Assembly (NCBI GenBank): GCA_963517805.1
Contig: CAUQHD010000064.1
Coordinates: 1-8,082 of the forward strand
Direction: 5' to 3'
From: JABCPE02 sp963517805
Lineage (GTDB): Bacteria > Bacteroidota > Bacteroidia > Flavobacteriales > Weeksellaceae
Length of the DNA: 8,082 nt
Part shown: in pieces, positions 6,989-8,082 of the stretch
How the letters are laid out: each line of letters starts with the position of its first letter
Numbering within the stretch: the stretch's first letter is position 1
Notes under the pieces: model-generated
The model's database searches: none
Told to the model about the DNA's origin: nothing
The model's input: only the letters and a program-made list of their open reading frames with translations
Made by a program: the position numbers and the translations under genes

Positions 6989-7023
6989 CAATTTATGAAA
7001 ATTTGATTACTTTTACCAAAAAA
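6989..7023 (-). promoter_or_regulatory. Possible gyrA promoter
   Basis: In the 149-base divergent region, the minus strand has TTTTTTG (7023-7017), a 21-base spacer and TAAATTG (6995-6989). The second element is one T short of the Bacteroidota TAnnTTTG consensus. It would give a gyrA leader of nearly 90 bases. A weak GTGC/GCAC hairpin near 6923-6936 lies in that leader. The match is imperfect in AT-rich DNA, so this is only a candidate. No convincing promoter was found for the divergent plus-strand gene at 7047. Confidence 0.3.
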
Positions 7024-7046
7024 TTTAAGTTAAAAATTTCACAAAA

Positions 7047-7355
7047 ATGGCAATACTCAGCATCACTTTTCACACAGAAGAACACAAGATAAATGATTGG
7101 AATTCCTTTTTAGAAGAAGAACTTTTAACGATTATCAAAAACTTCAGCAGGAAATACATCATTTCCGAAGTTGAAACAGAAGTGCTCTCCGAAGGCAAAA
7201 ACACCAATATTTTATTATTCTTTGATAATCAATCAGATAGAATTTATTTTTTAGAAAACGAACTTCCGCATATTTCAAATAAAATTTTTGATAAATTCAG
7301 TGAAAGTGTATTGATTTTCAATACTTTTCTAAACAAAATAGAATCAAACATCTAA
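7047..7355 (+). CDS. Small DUF4286-like protein (102 aa)
   Basis: This is the only plus-strand gene, divergent from gyrA. It encodes a soluble protein with no signal peptide, membrane helix or Cys. It begins with a beta-strand-like MAILSITFHT, has an acidic helix (WNSFLEEELLTIIKNF), a strand region with SEGKNTNILLFFDN, and ends ESVLIFNTFLNKIESNI. This alpha/beta pattern and the GKNTN and FNTFLN blocks resemble what I recall as DUF4286 family proteins of Bacteroidota, a ferredoxin-like small domain of unknown function; the assignment is tentative. The ATG at 7047 is preceded by an AT-rich leader without a Shine-Dalgarno sequence, as elsewhere here. Its last 12 bases overlap the 3' end of the convergent HD-domain gene. 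Confidence 0.8.
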   Translation: MAILSITFHTEEHKINDWNSFLEEELLTIIKNFSRKYIISEVETEVLSEGKNTNILLFFDNQSDRIYFLENELPHISNKIFDKFSESVLIFNTFLNKIESNI

Positions 7356-7994
7356 GCCCGAATTCCATTCTTTATAGAACTGCTCCAAAAACTCCAGCAT
7401 AAAACTATGCCTTTCCTCTGCTAATTTCCTGCCTTTATCAGTATTCATAAGGTTTTTCAGCAGGAGCAGTTTTTCATAAAAATGATTGATTGTCGTGCCG
7501 TTGGATTTTTTATATTCTTCTTTGGTCTGATGGATATTCGGCTGAATATCAGGATTATAAATTAGATTATTTTTATACCCTCCAAAATTAAAAGTCCGCG
7601 CTATCCCGATAGCCCCCATCGCATCCAGTCTATCCGCATCCTGCACGATTTCAAGCTCTTTGGTCTTTTCTACCGTTTCGCCTTTATTTTTAAAGGAAAT
7701 ATGTTTGATAACAAACAAAATCTGCTCTATTACCTGAGCTTCCATCCCTATTTCATTGAGGAATTTCTCCGAAATATCAAGCGCCAAGGTTTCATCTCCG
7801 TTATGAAATTTTGGGTCGGCAATATCGTGCAGTAAAGCCGAAATTTCCACAATTTTTTGATTGCAGTTTTCTGTTTTGGCAATGAGCTTTGCAAGTCGCC
7901 AAACCCGTTCGGTATGGAACCAATCATGCCCTGCCTCTGCTCCTTCCAAGGTTTTTTTTACAAAATCTATGGTCAGAGATATGTTTTGGTTCAT
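7344..7994 (-). CDS. HD-domain phosphohydrolase (YpgQ/YedJ-like, 216 aa)
   Basis: This is a cytoplasmic HD-superfamily metal-dependent phosphohydrolase. The metal-binding motif is complete: H23 (GHDWFHTERV), H56-D57 (LLHDIAD) and D119 in VQDADRLDAMGAIGIAR. H27 and H98 (VIKHISFKNKG) are additional candidates for the active site. The QDADRLDAMGAIGIAR signature is characteristic of the YpgQ/YedJ group; B. subtilis YpgQ is reported as a Mn-dependent (d)NTP pyrophosphohydrolase, so nucleotide house-cleaning is a reasonable guess but not demonstrable here. Length (about 215 aa) is normal and nothing is missing. ATG at 7994 comes one base after the stop of an upstream gene (7996-7998), which implies an operon and perhaps translational coupling. 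The 3' end overlaps the convergent gene by 12 bases, so no terminator separates them. Confidence 0.95.
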   Translation of the reverse strand: MNQNISLTIDFVKKTLEGAEAGHDWFHTERVWRLAKLIAKTENCNQKIVEISALLHDIADPKFHNGDETLALDISEKFLNEIGMEAQVIEQILFVIKHISFKNKGETVEKTKELEIVQDADRLDAMGAIGIARTFNFGGYKNNLIYNPDIQPNIHQTKEEYKKSNGTTINHFYEKLLLLKNLMNTDKGRKLAEERHSFMLEFLEQFYKEWNSGLDV

Positions 7995-7995
7995 T

Positions 7996-8082
7996 TTAGT
8001 TTTCTTTAAATGGAATTTCAGGATTTAATATTTCTAAAATAATGTTTTTAATGGAATTCATACAGATGCTAACATTCTCATT
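7996..8082 (-). CDS. C-terminal end of an unidentified gene, 5' end outside the window
   Basis: The minus-strand frame is open from the right edge to a TAA at 7998-7996, encoding 28 residues that end KNIILEILNPEIPFKEN. An internal ATG (codon 8) could in principle start a 21-residue peptide, but the open frame continuing to the edge and the one-base spacing to the HD-domain gene favour the tail of a longer upstream gene in the same operon. The NPEIPF block faintly recalls the end of PD-(D/E)XK nuclease proteins, but 28 residues are too few to name it. Confidence 0.6.
   Translation of the reverse strand, partial: NENVSICMNSIKNIILEILNPEIPFKEN

Noticed and set aside
1..8082. Mobile elements, CRISPR arrays, tRNA or rRNA genes, frameshifted genes
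   Set aside because: No spaced direct repeats, transposase motifs, terminal inverted repeats, tRNA-like cloverleafs or broken frames were seen on either strand.

Overview
The window looks like a chromosomal segment from a flavobacterium, probably of the Chryseobacterium/Weeksellaceae kind. The DNA is AT-rich and genes lack recognisable Shine-Dalgarno sequences. The one clear promoter has the Bacteroidota-type TTG/TAnnTTTG elements. GyrA and several small proteins have a flavobacterial character. The placement rests on recalled family resemblance, not on a search.

Layout: seven of the nine genes lie wholly on the minus strand and read right to left, an eighth minus-strand gene enters from the right edge, and only one gene is on the plus strand. 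From the right edge: the last 28 codons of an unidentified gene (7996-8082), then one base later an HD-domain phosphohydrolase (7344-7994). A small DUF4286-like gene (7047-7355, plus strand) converges on the HD gene, and their 3' ends overlap by 12 bases. Divergent from it, gyrA (4378-6897) is followed after 24 bases by a periplasmic TPR protein (2980-4353), whose transcript probably stops at a hairpin with a U-run at 2938-2972. Next come a lipoprotein with a MORN/YwqK-like motif (2243-2923) and a three-gene cassette: a six-helix membrane protein (1544-2161), a winged-helix regulator (1242-1532) and a polytopic DUF4173/DUF4153-type membrane protein running off the left edge (1-1170).

The most interesting part is the cassette. 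Two almost identical 23-bp sites, each holding a perfect AACTTTG-N5-CAAAGTT inverted repeat, lie directly upstream of the first gene (2164-2186) and of the third gene (1200-1222). The first site overlaps the TAnnTTTG promoter element, so a bound dimer would block the promoter. The simplest reading is an autoregulated membrane module: the winged-helix protein represses its own operon and separately tunes the DUF4173 gene. This is inference from sequence only.

The rest is core or near-core content. GyrA is full length with wild-type quinolone-determining residues. No rRNA, tRNA, CRISPR array, insertion sequence or clear sign of horizontal transfer was seen. No gene-free stretch exceeds 300 bases; the longest is the 149-base divergent region at 6898-7046.
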